From Butyricicoccus_A sp964387535 (GTDB lineage: Bacteria > Bacillota > Clostridia > Oscillospirales > Butyricicoccaceae), in NCBI GenBank assembly GCA_964387535.1, contig CAYLXH010000001.1, positions 7,050-71,049 on the forward strand: a DNA stretch of 64,000 bases, written 5' to 3'. Below are positions 1 to 8,430 of the stretch, one piece after another. Position 1 is the stretch's first letter, and the number at the start of each line of letters is the position of its first letter. The notes under the pieces are model-generated. The model saw only the letters and a list, made by a program, of their open reading frames with translations. It did not search any database and was not told where the DNA came from. Made by a program: the position numbers and the translations under genes.

Positions 1-945
1 CTCGGACTGACGGTCCACCGCAAACGAATCAATATCATACACCGTGGCATACGGCAGCGATGCAATCTCCGGGTCAATGTCACGCGGCACCGCAAGGTCC
101 AGGAACAGCTTGGGCTGCGTCAGATTCAGCGCTTCCAGATCTTCCCGACGCAGCGTCAGATTGGGGCTCGCCGTCGCCGAGACGATGACCGAGCACTGCG
201 GCAGATACGCATAGCGTTCGCCGTAATGAATGCGGCGGCATCCCTCGGGAATCTGTACCATGCCGCTCCGGTACTGACGCACTGTAACTGTTACGTCTGC
301 GCCCTGCTCCCGCAGTGCCGTCGCGGTCAGCCTGCCCATCTCACCGTTTCCGATGACCATACAGCGCAGGCCGTCAAAACAGTATCCCTGCTGTTTGAGC
401 TGCGCAATCGCCGACGAAATGGCAGAGGAGTTGGATTTGTGGAATGTAATTTCGGTTTTCACCTGTTTTCCGGCCGTCACGGCCATCCGAAACAGGACTT
501 CCATCACTTTGTCCGTCGTCTCCGCCTCGCGCGCCTCCGACAACGCTTCCTTGACCTGCATCAGGATCTGATCCTCTCCCACAATGCGGGATTCCATGCC
601 AGATGCAAGGGCAAACAGGTGCTCCACCGCATCCCGTCCGCTTCGCCAGACAAATGCCTTGCGGTGCTCCTCCGGTGCCTGCTGTTTGAGCGCACAAAGG
701 CACTCATACACCGTCTCCCTCTGCCCCTCTGCCGCGCTCAGGTAGACCTCCATGCGGTTGCACGTAGACAGCATCACACAGCCGTTCACGCCCTCGATGT
801 CGGCAATCGCCCGGACTGCCTCCCGCAGCCTCGTTTTCGTAAACGAAAATTTTTCTCTCTGTTCCAGCGATGCGACACTGTGGTCAATGCCCAGCATCTG
901 GACATTCATCGCGGATATGCTATCTTGTTTTGTTGTTTTTTGCAT
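1..945 (-). CDS. hemA: Glutamyl-tRNA reductase, C-terminus cut by window edge
   Basis: Reduces glutamyl-tRNA(Glu) with NADPH to glutamate-1-semialdehyde, the first committed step of tetrapyrrole synthesis. 315 codons are visible; the remainder lies beyond position 1. The catalytic-Cys motif STCNRME and the segment SRIVGEDQILMQVK (family GEPQILGQVK) are present, followed by a Rossmann-type MVIGNGEMG motif for NADPH. The start at 945 lies just after the cbiC stop (949-951) with an AGGG-type site; a second ATG at 909 (MNVQMLGIDHSV) fits the family's usual N-terminus too but has no visible ribosome site. As the last visible gene of the B12 operon it couples precursor supply to corrin synthesis. 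The rest of the heme/siroheme set probably follows beyond the edge (inference). Confidence 0.93.
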   Translation of the reverse strand, partial: MQKTTKQDSISAMNVQMLGIDHSVASLEQREKFSFTKTRLREAVRAIADIEGVNGCVMLSTCNRMEVYLSAAEGQRETVYECLCALKQQAPEEHRKAFVWRSGRDAVEHLFALASGMESRIVGEDQILMQVKEALSEAREAETTDKVMEVLFRMAVTAGKQVKTEITFHKSNSSAISSAIAQLKQQGYCFDGLRCMVIGNGEMGRLTATALREQGADVTVTVRQYRSGMVQIPEGCRRIHYGERYAYLPQCSVIVSATASPNLTLRREDLEALNLTQPKLFLDLAVPRDIDPEIASLPYATVYDIDSFAVDRQSE

Positions 946-948
946 CGT

Positions 949-1623
949 TCAGCCCTGCCATCCACGCGCGGAAGGATCCAGCGCATTCACCGCCGTGTAC
1001 AGCAGCGCGTTGCTGATCGCAGCAGCGACGTTGCTTCCGCCCTTGCGTCCCATGGCCACAATCGCCGGAACGCCGTACTGCTCACACACGGCAAATAATT
1101 CCTTTTTGCTCTCTTCTACATTGACAAATCCCACCGGCACACCGATGACCAGCGACGGACGCAGACCCTCCCGGATCAGCGCCGACAGGCGGAGCAGCGC
1201 TGTCGGCGCGTTGCCAACCGCAAATACCGCATCCGGTGTCCGCTGCGCGGCATATGTCATAGACGCCGCCGCCCGTGTCGTCCCCTGCGCCCTCGCCAGC
1301 GCCGCAATCAATTCCTCCGCCATATAGCAGGACACGCTCCCCGACAGCTGATCCAGCGCCGGTTTGCTGATTCCAGCCTTTGTCATATTGGTATCCGTGA
1401 CAATGGGCACGCCCCGCTGCAGGGCGGCAACTCCCTGCTGCACTGCACCGTCAGTAAAGGTGAGGTTTCGTGCGTAGTCAAAATCTGCCGTCGTGTGAAT
1501 CACCCGCCGGACAACCGCCTGCGTGTCTTCCGGAAGGACAATGCCGCGCTGCCGCAGCTCCTGTTCAATAATTTGCATACTTGTGCGCTCAATATCCGCC
1601 GGCAACGTATGCGTGATCTTCAT
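949..1623 (-). CDS. cbiC: Cobalt-precorrin-8 methylmutase CbiC
   Basis: Moves the C-11 methyl group to C-12, giving cobyrinate. The 224-residue protein matches the family length (about 210). The conserved catalytic histidine is in RVIHTTADFDYAR near residue 43. Conserved glycine-rich segments (AVGNAPTALLRL, GVPVGFVNVEESK) follow the usual pattern, where the second resembles the family motif GxPVGFVxAxESK. I chose the ATG at 1623 rather than 1629, because GGAGG sits 7 bases before the former but abuts the latter; this start also forms an ATGA overlap with the cobQ stop. It is placed late in the operon although it acts before CbiA. Confidence 0.95.
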   Translation of the reverse strand: MKITHTLPADIERTSMQIIEQELRQRGIVLPEDTQAVVRRVIHTTADFDYARNLTFTDGAVQQGVAALQRGVPIVTDTNMTKAGISKPALDQLSGSVSCYMAEELIAALARAQGTTRAAASMTYAAQRTPDAVFAVGNAPTALLRLSALIREGLRPSLVIGVPVGFVNVEESKKELFAVCEQYGVPAIVAMGRKGGSNVAAAISNALLYTAVNALDPSARGWQG

Positions 1624-3101
1624 TTCCATTCCTCCAATAGCCGGTACACCTTATCCATATCCAGTGCGCCGCGCACCTGTTCTGCCAGAATGTCGTATTG
1701 CTTCTGCACATAGGCCGCACGCGTCATGCATTCCGCCTGTTCACAGGCGATGCCCTTGCGCGCACACAGATACTCTGCCAGCCGCGCGGTCAGATCCCCA
1801 GTGTCAAACAGGCCGTGCAGATAGGTTCCGAACACCTCTCCCTGCACACACCCGTCACGCGTTCCATTGGACAGTACACAGAACGCTGCGCCATCTGCCT
1901 CTGTCTCACCCATATGGATCTCATATCCGTCCAATCGGACTCCGGTCAGCGCACCGGTCTGCACGACAGCCTGCACTCGTGTGCGCGTTTTGCGCGCACA
2001 GAACGTCGTGCGGACCGGCAACAGCCCCATACCGTGTACAACATCCCGTGTTCCCTCTGTGTGCTCCGGATCCGCCAGCATCTCGCCGAGCATCTGATAG
2101 CCACCGCACACGCCCAGAACCGGGGTCCCGGCGGACGCCAGCTTGCAGATCGCAGCCTCCAAGCCATTTTGTCTCATCCACAGCAGATCGTCCATCGTGC
2201 TCTTGGTTCCCGGAAGAATCACCAGGTCCGGCTGTCCCAGCTCTGCGGTATGCTTCACATAGCGGACCCCCAGCATGGGATGAACCTCCAGCGGCGTAAA
2301 ATCTGTAAAATTAGAGATACGTGGGAGACGGATCACTGCAATATCCACCGGCTTGACCGTTCCGGTGCGATCCAGGCGCGGGGACAGCGAGTCCTCGTCG
2401 TCCACATCCACACAGACGTAGGGAACCACGCCCACAACCGGAAGTCCGGTCTTCTCCTCCAACATCGTCAGGCCGGGAGCCAAAATCGCGCGGTCGCCAC
2501 GAAACTTGTTGATCACCAGTCCCTGAATGCGCTCCCGTTCGTCCGGCTCCAGCAGCGCCACGGTTCCGTACAGCTGCGCAAACACGCCGCCGCGGTCTAT
2601 GTCGCCCACCAGCAGCACCGGTGCATTCACCCGCTTGGCCAGCCCCATATTCACAATGTCATCCTGCTTGAGATTGATTTCCGCAGGACTTCCCGCGCCC
2701 TCAATCACTATCATATCATATTCCTGCGCCAAACTGCGATAGGCTTCTATCAATTCCGGAATCAATTGTTTCTTATACCGGAAATAGTCTGACGCCGACA
2801 TCTGCCCGCGCACTTTGCCGCAGACGATCACCTGGCTTCCGGTGTCGCTGGACGGCTTGAGCAAAATCGGGTTCATGCGGACGTCCGGCTCAATGCCCGC
2901 CGCTTCCGCCTGCATGACCTGTGCCCGTCCCATCTCCAGGCCATCCCGTGTGATATAGCTGTTGAGCGCCATGTTCTGGCTCTTGAACGGAGCAACCCGG
3001 TATCCGTCCTGCCGAAAGATGCGGCACAGCGCGGCGCACAGCAGGCTTTTTCCTGCCCCTGACATCGTCCCCTGCACCATGATACATTTTGCCTGACTCA
3101 T
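1620..3101 (-). CDS. cobQ: Cobyric acid synthase CobQ/CbiP
   Basis: Amidates the b, d, e and g carboxylates of adenosylcobyrinate a,c-diamide using glutamine and ATP. The N-terminal dethiobiotin-synthetase-like domain has a P-loop GTMSGAGKS and the KSQNMALNSY motif. The C-terminal class-I glutamine amidotransferase-like domain has the nucleophile elbow GVCGGYQMLG and a late histidine in YLHGLFD. About 493 residues, normal for the family. The upstream ATG at 3125 was rejected: GGAGGTG lies directly before the ATG at 3101, which also overlaps the cobD stop as ATGA. Its 3' end overlaps cbiC in the same way. Confidence 0.96.
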   Translation of the reverse strand: MSQAKCIMVQGTMSGAGKSLLCAALCRIFRQDGYRVAPFKSQNMALNSYITRDGLEMGRAQVMQAEAAGIEPDVRMNPILLKPSSDTGSQVIVCGKVRGQMSASDYFRYKKQLIPELIEAYRSLAQEYDMIVIEGAGSPAEINLKQDDIVNMGLAKRVNAPVLLVGDIDRGGVFAQLYGTVALLEPDERERIQGLVINKFRGDRAILAPGLTMLEEKTGLPVVGVVPYVCVDVDDEDSLSPRLDRTGTVKPVDIAVIRLPRISNFTDFTPLEVHPMLGVRYVKHTAELGQPDLVILPGTKSTMDDLLWMRQNGLEAAICKLASAGTPVLGVCGGYQMLGEMLADPEHTEGTRDVVHGMGLLPVRTTFCARKTRTRVQAVVQTGALTGVRLDGYEIHMGETEADGAAFCVLSNGTRDGCVQGEVFGTYLHGLFDTGDLTARLAEYLCARKGIACEQAECMTRAAYVQKQYDILAEQVRGALDMDKVYRLLEEWK

Positions 3102-4144
3102 TTCAGCACCTCCCTGAGTGTCCACAACAGCCGGTCATTCTGCTGCGTTCCCTGAACCGCAATTCGATACCAGTGTCCGTCCAGTCCGTCAAAACTTGCA
3201 CAGTTTCGAATCAGAATTCCACGCTCCCGCAGCTGCTCTGCCAGTCCTTCCCGACTGCGAAACAGCAGATAGTTCGCCTCTCCGTCAATCGTGGCCACTC
3301 CCATGTCGCGCAGACTGCGCAGCATGCGCCTCCGCTCTGTGGCAATCAGGTTGCGAACGCGCTGTACATAATCGTTTTCCTTCAGCGCGGCAATCCCCGC
3401 GCGCTGTGCCAGCGAGGATACCGCCCACGGCGGTCCCTCTCGGCGCATTGCAGTGAGCATCCCCGGATTCGAGCACAGACAGTAGCCCAGACGGAGCCCT
3501 GCCATCGCATACATCTTGGTAAACGACTTGACAATCACCAGCTTTGGCATGTCCGCCAGCCGGCCCGTCTGGGTATGCGCCTCCGGTCGCTCGACGAAAT
3601 CCAGAAAGCACTCATCCAACACCAGCCAGGTATCCGTTTCGACGCAGCGGTCGCACACGCGTTCCAATAGGGAACGATCCGACGTAATTCCCGTCGGATT
3701 ATTCGGTTCACACAAAAACATCACATCCGTCTCGGATGTGATGGCACCCAAAACGCCTTCCTCCAGGCGGAAGCCAGACTCCTCGGACAGTCTCCATGTT
3801 TCCGTGATACATCCGACGGTATCCAGTGCCGCCTGATATTCCGAAAAGGTCGGTGCTGTGACCAGCGCCCGCTTGGGACCAATCGCCCGAACCGCACGGT
3901 AGATCAGATCCGCGGCTCCATTTCCGCACAGGCACCAGTCTGCGGGAACTCGTTCCCGCGCTCCGATTGCCGCACACAGTTCGCGGCACAGCGGATCGGG
4001 ATAGCGCTCCGCCGTGTGTAACGCCTCTGCAACGGCACGCCGCACTCCCTCGGGCAATCCCAATGGGCTGACATTCGCAGAGCAATCCAGCGGCAACGTG
4101 CCGTATTCTTCCTCAAATCCGGCCCAGTCTCCTCCGTGTTCCAC
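3098..4144 (-). CDS. cobD: L-threonine-O-3-phosphate decarboxylase CobD
   Basis: A PLP enzyme of the HisC/aspartate aminotransferase fold that makes (R)-1-amino-2-propanol phosphate, the linker joined by CbiB to cobyric acid. Seen: the N-terminal HGGD and SANVSPLGLP motifs typical of CobD, the cofactor pocket NPTGI, and the PLP lysine in VKSFTKMYAMAGLRLGY. The likely start is GTG at 4144, just after the cbiB stop (TGA-C-GTG), since the longer GTG start at 4156 falls inside the GGAGGTG ribosome site. HisC is the main alternative, but the N-terminal motif and the place next to cbiB favour CobD. Confidence 0.92.
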   Translation of the reverse strand: MEHGGDWAGFEEEYGTLPLDCSANVSPLGLPEGVRRAVAEALHTAERYPDPLCRELCAAIGARERVPADWCLCGNGAADLIYRAVRAIGPKRALVTAPTFSEYQAALDTVGCITETWRLSEESGFRLEEGVLGAITSETDVMFLCEPNNPTGITSDRSLLERVCDRCVETDTWLVLDECFLDFVERPEAHTQTGRLADMPKLVIVKSFTKMYAMAGLRLGYCLCSNPGMLTAMRREGPPWAVSSLAQRAGIAALKENDYVQRVRNLIATERRRMLRSLRDMGVATIDGEANYLLFRSREGLAEQLRERGILIRNCASFDGLDGHWYRIAVQGTQQNDRLLWTLREVLK

Positions 4145-4145
4145 G

Positions 4146-5126
4146 TCACACAACACCTCCCCATCCCATACAGATCGCCGTGCGGAGCAGCAATCCCAAC
4201 AGCACTGCCAGAATACTCGACGCGTACATCATCCGGTTTGCCCGCACAATGTCCTCCGGCTCAATCCGACGCTGTGCGTCGCCAATCGTCGGCTTCTCAT
4301 ACCGTTCTCCAAAATAATACGCCGGTCCGGCCAGCTCAATCCCCAAAGCCCCCGCACAGGCAGATTCAGTCTGCGCCGAATTCGGACTGGCATGGCAGCG
4401 CCGGTCCCTTCTCCAGATTCTCCACGCCCCTTTTGCGCTGTATCCCGTCAGCCCCGCTGCAGCGATCCACAACAGCGCCGCAAGCCGCGACGGGAGATAA
4501 TTCACCGCATCATCCAAACGCGCCGCCGCACGGCCAAACCAGCGGTACGTTGTATTCTTATATCCTACCATACTGTCCATTGTATTGATAGATTTATACG
4601 TCAAAGCCAGGGGAGCTCCGCCAATCAGCATATAAAACAGCGGGGCAATCACACCGTCCGAGGTGTTCTCGGCCACGGTTTCCACCGCAGCCCGTGTGAC
4701 GCCCTCTGCGCTCAGCGCATCGGTATCCCGTCCGACGATTCGTGCCACTGCGCGCCGCGCCTCCGGGAGATCGGCCTCCGGCCACAACTCGCGAAAAACG
4801 CGGCAGCTCTCCTGCTGCAGCCCGCGGGCCGCCAGGGCCTGCCAGCACCACAGCGTCTCCACCGCAAAAAAAGCAGCTGGATGAACCCGCCATGCCACCG
4901 CACACACCGTCCCGGTGATCAGCGCCGTTCCCAGCGGCAGCAACGCGGCCAGCAACGCTCCGCCCACAAGCTCCCCGCGTTTTGTCTTTGGCAGATGTCG
5001 GCGCAGCAGACGTTCCAGTGCAGTGATTCCCTTTCCCATCCATATCACCGGATGCGGCATCCAGCTCGGATCCGCCAGCACACAGTCCAGCAGAAAGCCG
5101 CACGCAATCGCTGCTGCAACGATCAT
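4146..5126 (-). CDS. cbiB: Adenosylcobinamide-phosphate synthase CbiB
   Basis: An integral membrane enzyme that attaches aminopropanol phosphate to adenosylcobyric acid. 326 residues with several hydrophobic segments. The family N-terminus (DCVLADPSWMPHPVIWMG; usual pattern DxxxGDPxxxPHPVxxxG) and the central VAENTSDGVIAPLFY motif are clear. A much longer upstream reading frame exists, but the ATG at 5126 has an AGGCGG site and forms an ATGA overlap with cobC, so that start is preferred. Confidence 0.95.
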   Translation of the reverse strand: MIVAAAIACGFLLDCVLADPSWMPHPVIWMGKGITALERLLRRHLPKTKRGELVGGALLAALLPLGTALITGTVCAVAWRVHPAAFFAVETLWCWQALAARGLQQESCRVFRELWPEADLPEARRAVARIVGRDTDALSAEGVTRAAVETVAENTSDGVIAPLFYMLIGGAPLALTYKSINTMDSMVGYKNTTYRWFGRAAARLDDAVNYLPSRLAALLWIAAAGLTGYSAKGAWRIWRRDRRCHASPNSAQTESACAGALGIELAGPAYYFGERYEKPTIGDAQRRIEPEDIVRANRMMYASSILAVLLGLLLRTAICMGWGGVV

Positions 5127-5737
5127 CGGACACCGCCTTTCGCATCCTTTGTGTACTGCACCGTATCCACCAATCGCATCTGCCGGGAACGCTTCCATGT
5201 GTTCGGCTCCGCCTCGAGGACATATCCTCCGGCAGTCGGTCCGCACCAGGCAAAATACGGCCGCTGCGGCAGCGCAAAGCGCTCCATCACGCACATCTGT
5301 GTGCCGCCGTGTGCGACGATCACCAGGCGGCTCTGTCCGCACTGCATTGCCTCATCCATCAGCCGGACAAATGCCGCACATGTCCGGTCAGAAAACTCCT
5401 TGCGGCACTCGCCTCCGGGACATCGGCTCTCGCAATTGCTGTCTACCCACGCGCGGTAGTCCGCGTCCTGCTCCATTTCGATGTGATTTCGTCCCTCAAA
5501 CACGCCAAAATCCATCTCGGTCAGCGCGGGAACCACAATCTGCCGGGCCATCGGAAAGATACGCTGCGCCGTACGCCGTGCGCGGAAGAGTGGGGATACG
5601 TAGACGGTTTCCGGCGAGAACTCCGCCTCGCACAGTTCGGCTTCCCCTCTCGGGGACAGCGGAATGTCCGCCGTTCCCTGGTACCGCTTGTCCTCATTAT
5701 ACGCCGTCATTCCATGACGCAACAGATAAACTTTCAT
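5123..5737 (-). CDS. cobC: Alpha-ribazole-5'-phosphate phosphatase CobC (histidine phosphatase family)
   Basis: A histidine-phosphatase-fold enzyme, 204 residues. The catalytic LLRHGMT motif sits at the N-terminus, and the second catalytic histidine is in VIVAHGGTQM. Position between the CobU-like gene and cbiB supports a role in removing the phosphate from alpha-ribazole phosphate or from adenosylcobalamin 5'-phosphate. Start at 5737 is set by an ATGA overlap with the upstream gene and a GGAGAACAGG-type site. The fold alone cannot exclude another phosphate ester as substrate; a second member of this fold is at 41804-42481. Confidence 0.85.
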   Translation of the reverse strand: MKVYLLRHGMTAYNEDKRYQGTADIPLSPRGEAELCEAEFSPETVYVSPLFRARRTAQRIFPMARQIVVPALTEMDFGVFEGRNHIEMEQDADYRAWVDSNCESRCPGGECRKEFSDRTCAAFVRLMDEAMQCGQSRLVIVAHGGTQMCVMERFALPQRPYFAWCGPTAGGYVLEAEPNTWKRSRQMRLVDTVQYTKDAKGGVR

Positions 5738-6069
5738 TCCTGTTCTCCTTTGAGCACGAGCGGAAGCCCGCAAAATACGCGCACCACTTGCTGCGCCCGC
5801 TGCGCCAGCAGACACGCGAGCCGGCCGGCCGCCTCGCGCTCCGCCCGTTCCTTCGGATCGATCGGAACCACGCCGCCGCCGATCTCCGTGGCAATCACAA
5901 CATCATATTCCGTCAGCTCATCACACAATGTGTCCAAATTCTCTGCCCGGGCCGCCTGTTTCTGCACATCCCAAACCGCATGCAGGGCCAGCTGCTCATC
6001 GTTCCATCCAAATCGCTGCTTTACATAGTCTTTTTTTCCGCTGTACAGCGGTCCCGTGACAAAGATCAT
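5734..6069 (-). CDS. Short CobU-like protein (second CobU homologue in the operon)
   Basis: 111 residues against 174 for the full CobU encoded at 6839-7363. It begins with a P-loop-like GPLYSGKK (the last residue is Lys, not Ser/Thr), retains an EIGGGVVPIDPKERAE stretch close to the EVGxGIVP motif of typical CobU, and ends in VFCGLPLVLKG, parallel to VVCGVPYYYKG in its neighbour. The middle part of CobU, including the guanylylated-histidine region, is missing. Starts at 6069 after GGAGGG, in ATGA overlap with cobS, and overlaps cobC. It could be a regulatory or partner subunit complementing the full CobU, which has lost the GIVP motif; this is inference. Confidence 0.7.
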   Translation of the reverse strand: MIFVTGPLYSGKKDYVKQRFGWNDEQLALHAVWDVQKQAARAENLDTLCDELTEYDVVIATEIGGGVVPIDPKERAEREAAGRLACLLAQRAQQVVRVFCGLPLVLKGEQE

Positions 6070-6842
6070 CCCATTCCCTCCAGTATCTGACCGGCAACCA
6101 CTGCCGCCAACATCCAAAGTTCCGCCTTTTGTAAAAACCATCCGGCCAAATCACCGGTAATTCCTCCAAAACTCTTGACGGCAACCGAATGATACCGCCA
6201 CAGTACGAGCAACGCCGCAATCACCATTCCGACTCCCGTCCACCGGGCCGCCGCAATCAGCGCCACAGCCGCAACAAAGGCACCGGCTCCCAGCACCAGG
6301 CGCACTCGTCTCCGATCGGAAGCGCTGGCGAAGGTGTGCGCCAATCCGGTATCCTTCGCCATCGGAAAACATGACACAGCAAAGCCCGACAGCAGGCGCG
6401 AGAACACAAAGCTCAGCGACAGCGCCAGCATCGCAGAACGCGTCGGCGTCAGCTCCACACACAGCGCCAGCATCGCCATCAGATACACTGCCAGACGAAT
6501 CACCGCAAACGCACCGCAATGCGGGTCGCTCAGAATATTCAGCTTTTTCTCCCGGCTGCCATAACTGGCCAGCGCATCACATGTGTCCGCATAGCCATCC
6601 AGGTGAATTCCTCCTGTGACAACAATCGGAATCAGGCACAGTCCGGTGCCGCGCGCAAAGGAAGACAATCCCAGCCCCCCTGCTGCCAGCGTCCACAGCA
6701 CACACGCCGCTGCAATGACCACTCCGACCAACGGAAATGCACACAGCATATACCGCATATTATTTTGATTCCATACGGGCTGCGGAACCGGTACCGCGGA
6801 AAACATCGCAATAGCCACCGCAACAGTCTCAACTACAATCAT
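6066..6842 (-). CDS. cobS: Adenosylcobinamide-GDP ribazoletransferase CobS
   Basis: A polytopic membrane enzyme, 258 residues, joining adenosylcobinamide-GDP with alpha-ribazole (phosphate) to make adenosylcobalamin (phosphate). The signature GGIHLDGYADTCDALASYG is present around residues 79-97 (family GGLHLDGLADxxD). An N-terminal FSAVPVP segment and a SDPHCGAFAV segment are also typical. Tightly packed between cobU and the CobU-like gene with ATGA overlaps on both sides. Confidence 0.95.
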   Translation of the reverse strand: MIVVETVAVAIAMFSAVPVPQPVWNQNNMRYMLCAFPLVGVVIAAACVLWTLAAGGLGLSSFARGTGLCLIPIVVTGGIHLDGYADTCDALASYGSREKKLNILSDPHCGAFAVIRLAVYLMAMLALCVELTPTRSAMLALSLSFVFSRLLSGFAVSCFPMAKDTGLAHTFASASDRRRVRLVLGAGAFVAAVALIAAARWTGVGMVIAALLVLWRYHSVAVKSFGGITGDLAGWFLQKAELWMLAAVVAGQILEGMG

Positions 6843-7363
6843 ACTGGCTCTCCCTTATAATAATACGGCACGCCGCACACCACTTCGGTCACCGTATCCG
6901 CCCGTGCCGCCAGCATCCGGTTGACCGCCGCCAACCTGCGCAGATACCGGTCCGTGTCGCCTGCATAGCAGTCTCCGCCGCAGAACACCTCGTTGGACAC
7001 CACAATCAGCCGCTCGCACTGTGTTTCCAACGCGTCAATCCCCGTCTCGACCGCCTCAAGCACCGCCTCTCCGGCGCCATTCGGCGCATACAGCTCGTTG
7101 GCCACGAGATTGCTCATGCACTCCAGCAGGAGTACTCCTCGCTCGGGCAGCACCACCGAACCAAGCGTTGTATAGCACTCGACGGTCTCAAAGCACTTTT
7201 CCGCCCGCATGCGCCGGTGCTTTTCAATCCGGGCCACCGATTCTGCATCGAATGGCTGCATCGTCGCAATGTAGTACCGCGGCCTGTCTCCCGTGCGCTG
7301 CACCAGCATCTCCGCAAACTCACTTTTTCCGGAGGCCGCGCCCCCGATCACCAGATCAAGCAT
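6839..7363 (-). CDS. cobU: Adenosylcobinamide kinase / guanylyltransferase CobU
   Basis: Phosphorylates adenosylcobinamide and then transfers GMP to it. 174 residues, normal length. The P-loop IGGAASGKSEFAE is at residues 6-18; YIATMQPFD and the basic IEKHRRMR stretch, with the candidate guanylylated histidine, follow. One deviation: the usual NEVGxGIVP motif reads SNEVFCGGDCYAG here, while the short homologue at 5734-6069 retains EIGGGVVP. ATGA overlap with cobS downstream; its own ATG overlaps the end of cobT. Confidence 0.92.
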   Translation of the reverse strand: MLDLVIGGAASGKSEFAEMLVQRTGDRPRYYIATMQPFDAESVARIEKHRRMRAEKCFETVECYTTLGSVVLPERGVLLLECMSNLVANELYAPNGAGEAVLEAVETGIDALETQCERLIVVSNEVFCGGDCYAGDTDRYLRRLAAVNRMLAARADTVTEVVCGVPYYYKGEPV

Positions 7364-8430
7364 CAGAATCCTCCGAGCGGCTGGTAGGCCTCAATGCCGC
7401 CTTCGTCAAACGTATAGCACTCGGCATACACCGCCCGTGCCATATCCAGCAGCGGGATCGCTGCCACCGCACCGGTTCCCTCGCCCAGACGCATGCCGGC
7501 GGTAATCAACGGCTTTCGGTGCAGCGCCTCCAGCAGCGTCATCCCCGCCGGTTCCGCCGAGACATGGCTGGCAAACACGGCGCATTCTGCCGCCGGACAC
7601 AGCCGGACGGCACACAGCGCACCCACCGCACTGATCAGACCATCCATCAAAATTGGGATACGGTACATCGCACCGCCTAAAAACGCACCGCACAGCGCGG
7701 CGATGTCAAAGCCGCCCACCTTCGCCAACACATCAATCGGATCGTCGGGATTGGGCCGGTTTACGGAAATCGCCCGTTCGATTGCGGCGATTTTGCGCCG
7801 CAAGCCCTCATCCGTCAGTCCGGAGCCGCGTCCCGTCATGTCAGCGGGTGCGCGCTGCAGCAGCACACTGGCCACCGCACTGGACGTCGTGGTATTTCCA
7901 ATCCCCATCTCTCCGGTCGCAATCAGATGAACGCCCTGCTCGGCCTGCTCTCGCACGGTCTCTATCCCAACACAGATCGCCCGTTCCGCCTGCTCCCGTG
8001 TCATCGCCGGCCCCACAGAAATGTCTCCTGTGCCGTTTCCCACACGGCGTGGGAGCACGCCGTCACACGGCTCAAAGTCCAATATGCCGACATCCACCGG
8101 CACTACCTCGCAGTCCACGACCGCCGCCATGCGGCACACGGAGGTGCGGCGCTGCGCGAGATTTCGTGCCACGATTCCCGTCACACTGCTGTCAACCTGC
8201 GCCACATTCTGCGCCACCACTCCGTTGTCGGCACAGAACACCAGCACACTGCGCCCCGACAGAGTAATCGTGCTGCTTCCGGTCAGCGCGGCAATGTCCT
8301 CCAACGCTGTTTCCAGCAGACCCAAGCTGCCCAGCGGCTTGCTGCACTGTGTCCAGCGCTGATGGGCCTGCCGGCGCGCCTCTTCGTGTGCCGGGACAAT
8401 CTCCCGTATGTATTCCGACAATGCGTTCAT
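7363..8430 (-). CDS. cobT: Nicotinate-nucleotide--dimethylbenzimidazole phosphoribosyltransferase CobT
   Basis: Makes alpha-ribazole phosphate by moving ribose phosphate from nicotinate mononucleotide to the lower-ligand base. 355 residues, normal length. Family features: SKPLGSLG near the N-terminus, FCADNGVV, GEMGIGNTT, and the catalytic glutamate in MRLGEGTGA. The start is the ATG at 8430, in ATGA overlap with cbiA; a long upstream in-frame extension reads through cbiA in another frame and is not real. No bza/bluB lower-ligand synthesis gene is visible in this window, so the base may be scavenged or made elsewhere. Confidence 0.96.
   Translation of the reverse strand: MNALSEYIREIVPAHEEARRQAHQRWTQCSKPLGSLGLLETALEDIAALTGSSTITLSGRSVLVFCADNGVVAQNVAQVDSSVTGIVARNLAQRRTSVCRMAAVVDCEVVPVDVGILDFEPCDGVLPRRVGNGTGDISVGPAMTREQAERAICVGIETVREQAEQGVHLIATGEMGIGNTTTSSAVASVLLQRAPADMTGRGSGLTDEGLRRKIAAIERAISVNRPNPDDPIDVLAKVGGFDIAALCGAFLGGAMYRIPILMDGLISAVGALCAVRLCPAAECAVFASHVSAEPAGMTLLEALHRKPLITAGMRLGEGTGAVAAIPLLDMARAVYAECYTFDEGGIEAYQPLGGF

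Noticed and set aside
226..1098. Long plus-strand open frames opposite the B12 genes
   Set aside because: They mirror the codon pattern of hemA, cbiC and other real genes on the minus strand, and have no ribosome sites or recognisable domains. The same holds for similar frames through 1-20000 and 48700-58200.
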